A stretch of 64,000 nucleotides of DNA, taken from positions 15,945,959 to 16,009,958 of the forward strand of contig JAJLRJ010000014.1 of NCBI GenBank assembly GCA_024195265.1. Direction: 5' to 3'. The translations under genes were made by a program, and so were the position numbers. Under the pieces are notes generated by a model. It saw nothing but the letters and a program-made list of their open reading frames with translations. It was not told the origin of the DNA and searched no databases. The stretch's first letter is position 1. Every line of letters starts with the position of its first letter. The stretch is from Dendrophyllia cribrosa. Lineage: Eukaryota; Cnidaria; Anthozoa; Scleractinia; Dendrophylliidae. Shown here piece after piece: positions 60,501 through 64,000 of the stretch.

Positions 60501-63447
60501 ATCAGTATTTCAAAGGTGATACGTCATACTTAACATTAATGACATTTTAGGAGATTCTGATTGAAGACAACTGAGCTAAGCTGGATTTAAAATCAACTGA
60601 AAATCGACTATATATAAAAGATTGAAGCTATACAAAAAGTACAAATTGACAGGAGGTGTATAACATTGGATGAGGCTGAAACAGATTGTAAAATAAGAAA
60701 AAATAACTTGTTTTGAGTCCACCCCGCTAAATTTAATATAACAAAGACATTGTGTAGCTAAGGTTTCATCAAGCAATTGATATTTCATTTCCATTTCGTA
60801 ATTACGCGCGGAAGACAGAATGATAAGATTCGCCAAAAATAGACTGACCCTCTTATAATAAGGTGCCTTCGTTTGCCTTCTAGACGCTTTGCAGCCGTTC
60901 TATTTGTTTGTTTCGGTATGTACTTGCGTGACCAATCGATCATTTAAAAGCTTTTTAATTTAAGAAGTACGAGATGCTATTTATTGTGCCGTCCTGACAA
61001 ACGAGAGTTATTGTCGAGTCTGTGGATAAAATTTTACATTGTCAGAATTCAAATTGATTTTTAATATGCTGTACTAGATGGTTCTAACTTTGCAGGAGTC
61101 TGTGAATGAAATCCTACAGATAACCTTGTTTCCACTGACTTTTGACAGAAGCTGTGGAAAAAAATCTAAGATAATGCCTTGTAATGTTTCGTGGAACTGT
61201 CTGCCTTATATGATTTTAGGGAGTTTTCGGACGTGAAACCGGGTAGACCCTTTCACTGATAAATATTTAAAATATTTAAATTACCTGCGCAGCGTTATAC
61301 CGAATGATGGCATTGCCGAAACGTCGGTAAAGAAAAATTATATGAACAGCGTCAAATTCAACACTTTTTTTCATTAGACCCTTTCACTCCCAGAGTCAAA
61401 CATGGAGATATGTAGCGTAGTTCTAACTTTTGAGTCTGTGCACGAAATCCTATTACGTGACCATTCAAATGAAACCTCTTCAGCAGTACTTTTGCATGGT
61501 ACCATTTGTTCTAACTTTTGAGTCTGTGGATGAAATCCTATGGCATGACCATTCAAATAAAACCTCTTCGGCAGTACCTTTGCATGGTACCATTAATGCT
61601 TTTTAATATTTTACAAAATGAAATTTGGGATTTTTCTTGCATTGTCGTGCACAAGGTTGACAGATCTGACCACAAATCTCTAAGTTGTTTTTAAAGAGGC
61701 GTAACTTAAAAGGGCTTTAGAACGAATGGTGATAGCAAGCATTCAATTAATTACCTGCAAATTGACCAGAGTTTACTCACAGGTTGTCGCTTATTATATC
61801 ATTGCTGATTACCGATGTAATCTTATAACGAAATGATATGGTTTGACACCTCTTTAAAAAATGATCACAATGTGCACGAAAATTCTACTTTGCTTAAAAC
61901 GTAATATTGATTTTTGATGTGATGGCCTCAAGAAAATGCAAGAAAAGATAGGCTGTTTAAAAAAAAGCTTTTTATGCTCTTTTGCGCAACACGACAAAGA
62001 AAGAATTGAAGAATATGCGTAAGAAATGTTAGCGTGAGCATCAAGCATCGCATCGTGTGTTTTTAAGTCCTGTTCGCCTTTAAGGGCGCGTGGTGATTGC
62101 AATAACTGATAAACGCACGCGATGTGGTTTTGCCACGATTTGAAAAGTTGAACATTGGCGAACAAATAAATTGGTCTTGTATGATATGGCGAATTGTTAT
62201 GTTTTCTTCTTTGCGCAAATTCACTCGAATATTTACGGCTTTAGTCAAATCTTTGGCCATATATCAAATGTGGTTCTGGTTCACTTATCAGTTGAAATTC
62301 GACGTTAACAAGTGCTAAAGCATACTGTATGTTACAGTGTGCATTATCAGTTTCTCAAATTGAATACTCAAACGAAATAACTTTAAAACTGAGTTATTTG
62401 CCTGTGATACTCTTAAATGGCGGAACGACTCCAGAAGAGTACTTACAATTCTCTTGCAACTCTCTGCGGTTACCAAGTTCAAAATTAAAAAAAACTTTGT
62501 TCCAATTTCCTTTTTGAAAATAAATAGTGAAAAACTAACTGTGGAGTATCTTGAGAAAGTACTACTCAACAGCTTTCATTTGAACTATGACACTTTGAGG
62601 ATTTCGACCACATACTCACAAGTTAGAACTACATCACATTGTTCAACGCTGTTTCGAGAAGTTTGCAACTCCAGGGGTAAACTTGGCATTCAGTAGAAGA
62701 ATACGTATACAACAACACCAGTAGTATCCCGATAAGGCATCGCTTGAGACGAGACGCTTAAAGGGACACTGTCCCGCTAAAATAGCAAAATTTCGCTGAG
62801 CTTCCATTTCCACGTTATTTCGCCAAATACCACCAAATATACAACTTAGTTGGATAGAAAGATTCTATAGAGCAAAACAAAAGCAGTAGTTTGGAGATAA
62901 AGTGCAGGATTGCAAGGATTGAAGTGGATTACAGTTCATGATGAAAGACACGTTATTTTAGCCTGGACAGTGTCCCTTTAAGAACTGGCGATAAAATGCT
63001 AAATGATTTTGTTACTTTTTTCAGGTTTGGTTCAAAAACAAGCGCGCCAAATTTCGTCAGCAAAACAAGAAACATCCGGGAACCCAAAACAAGCCAGTCC
63101 CGGTGAAAAGAAAAACCCCGTCACCTCCCCCAGCACAAGATCAAATAAAACCGGTTAACAACATACAGAAACCTACAACACAGCCCAGTAAATTCGATTT
63201 TTATTCTTGGCCGCAGCAAAACACGAGCTCCCTGGAACAGGATATGCAAGCCCTGATAAATATGCAGAGTTATCAGCCTGCCCGAACAGTCATTAACAAC
63301 ATGGGATCGCCACCAGCGTCTCTGCAGCCACCACAGTTCCATTCCATGACGCAGGATTTTCCTTTTGCCAAAAACAATCTCATGACAGGCTGGTTTCCAC
63401 TGAATCATAACGGACAATCGCGTTATTTCACCCCATCTGTTATATAA
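57455..63447 (+). CDS. otx: Otx-family homeodomain transcription factor, copy 3 (three coding exons, plus an alternative first exon)
   Basis: K50 Otx-type homeodomain regulator. Exons 57455-57539, 59394-59545 and 63025-63447 give 219 residues with the homeodomain at 34-93. Helix 1 is the most diverged of the three copies (QLKLLDDLF). The helix-3 end reads [11 protein letters not shown], so position 52 is K rather than the near-invariant R, while K50, N51 and R53 are intact. The tail shares VKRKTPSPP with otx-2 and is rich in Q, N and P; FYSWPQQ may be a remnant of the WSP motif. Introns are 1.85 and 3.5 kb and contain several inverted-repeat elements. The start is less certain than in the other copies: TATATAA at 57430-57436 is only 19 bases before the ATG, so if it is the real TATA box translation would start at the in-frame ATG 57482. 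An alternative first exon at 58464-58539 is listed separately. Confidence 0.94.
57569..57716 (+). promoter_or_regulatory. Conserved intronic non-coding block in otx-3 (candidate enhancer)
   Basis: The counterpart of the otx-2 block, 30 bases after exon 1a. It has GGATAATCTTTCC at 57643-57655 and GCTAAGTGGCTTTAGGA at 57673-57689 (15 of 17 matching otx-2), followed by GATAATCCC. Spacing between pieces differs from otx-2, as expected for regulatory DNA. Confidence 0.45.
58464..58539 (+). CDS. otx: otx-3 alternative first exon 1b (predicted)
   Basis: An ATG in AAACAATGG context opens 25 codons plus one base and ends GAAG/GTAAAA. The phase-1 end joins exon 2 at 59394 in frame (EGPPRKQ). The peptide begins MDFGW and contains PCMGCPQCL (cysteines 12, 15 and 18) and a RFME end, matching otx-2 exon 1b (RFLE). 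The predicted isoform is 216 residues, the same as for otx-2. A perfect 16-base palindrome GATTTGGTACCAAATC lies about 125 bases upstream (58324-58339). No acceptor is seen immediately before the ATG. Confidence 0.8.
58612..58767 (+). repeat. Diverged family A copy in otx-3 intron 1
   Basis: ACCCTTTCAGAGTAAATTATGGA and TGTGGTGTGAC recognisable. It starts 73 bases after the alternative exon 1b. Confidence 0.55.
59394..59545 (+). CDS. otx: otx-3 exon 2, homeodomain positions 1-46
   Basis: 152 bases between acceptor TTTTTACCCATCAAAG (ending 59393) and donor CAG/GTGAGA (59546). It encodes [13 protein letters not shown] through PESRVQ, with I in place of V at homeodomain position 34. Confidence 0.97.
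59628..59844 (-). repeat. Family A element in otx-3 intron 2
   Basis: TTCCAAGAGTGCCAAAAATC, core, ACATGTCTCCAACATTGAAG; ends diverged. It lies 83 bases after the homeobox exon donor. Confidence 0.7.
61299..61328 (+). ncRNA. Degenerate hammerhead-like motif in otx-3 intron 2
   Basis: ACCGA-ATGATGGCATTGCC-GAAACG-TCGGT. The ends pair, GGC/GCC can form stem II and GAAACGTC is kept, but the CTGATGA box is altered. As at 33911, an 88-base-core element lies directly downstream (from 61375). Confidence 0.3.
61375..61640 (+). repeat. Family A element with two cores in otx-3 intron 2
   Basis: GACCCTTTCACTCCCAGAG left end and two TGGTACCATT cores 88 bases apart; truncated at the right. Confidence 0.7.
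62536..62640 (-). repeat. Single diverged core unit in otx-3 intron 2
   Basis: GTACTACTCAACAGCTTTCATTTGAA split by small changes, then ACAAGTTAGAACTACA. Confidence 0.45.
62757..62982 (+). mobile_element. Complete family C inverted-repeat element in otx-3 intron 2
   Basis: CTTAAAGGGACACTGTCC at the left and GGACAGTGTCCCTTTAAG at the right are perfect inverted repeats; 226 bases, no ORF. It ends 43 bases before the last otx-3 exon. Confidence 0.85.
63025..63447 (+). CDS. otx: otx-3 exon 3, recognition helix end and tail
   Basis: Begins after TTACTTTTTTCAG with [12 protein letters not shown] and encodes 140 residues to a TAA at 63447. AAG at homeodomain codon 52 encodes K. Confidence 0.96.
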   Translation, partial: VWFKNKRAKFRQQNKKHPGTQNKPVPVKRKTPSPPPAQDQIKPVNNIQKPTTQPSKFDFYSWPQQNTSSLEQDMQALINMQSYQPARTVINNMGSPPASLQPPQFHSMTQDFPFAKNNLMTGWFPLNHNGQSRYFTPSVI

Positions 63448-64000
63448 TATTTATCTTACCTGAATATCGAAGTCATGAATGTTTATTTAATTAATGTAAA
63501 ACTTTATATTGTGCGCACTTGCAGCAAATGCATCGGTTCCTTTTTTTATTTGTCTTTTTAATCATGACGTACAGTTATATTTTATAAACGAACACGATAA
63601 GCTTGAAAAAAATTGCAATAACCATGAATGTTTGATCGCAATATTTTGAAGTGCGTCTGTTGCATGAGCTTTTTTTTTTTTTATAAAGTTGTTTGCATAT
63701 TGTTGATATTGTTGTTGTTGCACCAATTTCTCTTTGGTGTTATAAATACAACAAACCAATCAATCAATCACTGATAGTAAAAAAAAAAAACATTTCTTAA
63801 AGCAAAACTTTTACAAAAATGGAAGATTACATACACTTTCAAAAAGCTTTTTATAAGCTGTTTGGTCTCAAGTTGTAACCATTTTTTTTAACAATTTTCG
63901 TCATACTATATCTAACACATCTTCAAAAGCGAAACATGTTTATTCCTATAACTCATATAAACCATAGGAATAAATCTGGGCTCACTCCTTTCTTTACTTG
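63448..64000. other. otx-3 3' region
   Basis: AT-rich. No early AATAAA; one at 63969-63974 is the first clear candidate. No further gene begins before the window ends. Confidence 0.4.

Overview
The window looks like intron-containing, AT-rich animal DNA, most likely from an anthozoan cnidarian (sea anemone or stony coral). The coding content consists of three Otx-family paired-class (K50) homeobox genes, all on the + strand in a head-to-tail row: otx-1 (3979-9302), otx-2 (39410-43527) and otx-3 (57455-63447). A cluster of three otx genes is established for the sea anemone Nematostella, and the rest of the window (dense non-autonomous repeats and no bacterial-style gene packing) agrees with an anthozoan. 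The species cannot be named from the sequence.

Each otx gene has three coding exons with the same architecture. There is a short N-terminal exon ending in phase 1, a 152-base exon carrying homeodomain positions 1-46, and a last exon beginning at the Q46/V47 junction that carries the recognition-helix end (WFKN, lysine 50) and the C-terminal tail. Predicted proteins are 202, 225 and 219 residues. otx-1 is the most conventional copy: its N-terminus resembles the bilaterian Otx start and its tail keeps a WSPA motif. otx-2 and otx-3 are closer to each other.

The most interesting observation is a second, unlisted first exon inside intron 1 of otx-2 (40948-41026) and of otx-3 (58464-58539). Both start with an ATG, encode closely similar 25-26-residue peptides with a CxxCxxC motif (PCMGCPQCL), and end in phase 1 with a GT donor, so each splices in frame to its 152-base homeobox exon. 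Over the nine codons of that motif the two copies differ at six third positions and at no amino acid, which indicates protein-level selection. Each would give a 216-residue isoform. The same two introns also share a short colinear non-coding block just after exon 1 (around 39536-39637 and 57569-57716), a candidate shared enhancer.

The long intergenic stretches (9.3-39.4 kb, 43.5-57.4 kb) and the introns are filled with non-autonomous repeats. These include a TTAA-ended inverted-repeat family of about 215 bases whose internal core is amplified with an exact 88-base period in one copy; a related 106-base tandem family; several foldback elements; a 2.3-kb minisatellite of about 55-base units flanked by two 444-base direct copies; a tRNA-derived SINE; two hammerhead-ribozyme-like motifs; and simple repeats (TAG, CAA/CAT, poly-C). 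One isolated exon on the - strand (20621-21039) resembles the Crypton-derived KIAA1958/QRICH1/ZMYM recombinase-like domain. No autonomous transposon, rRNA, intact tRNA or other convincing protein gene was recognised.
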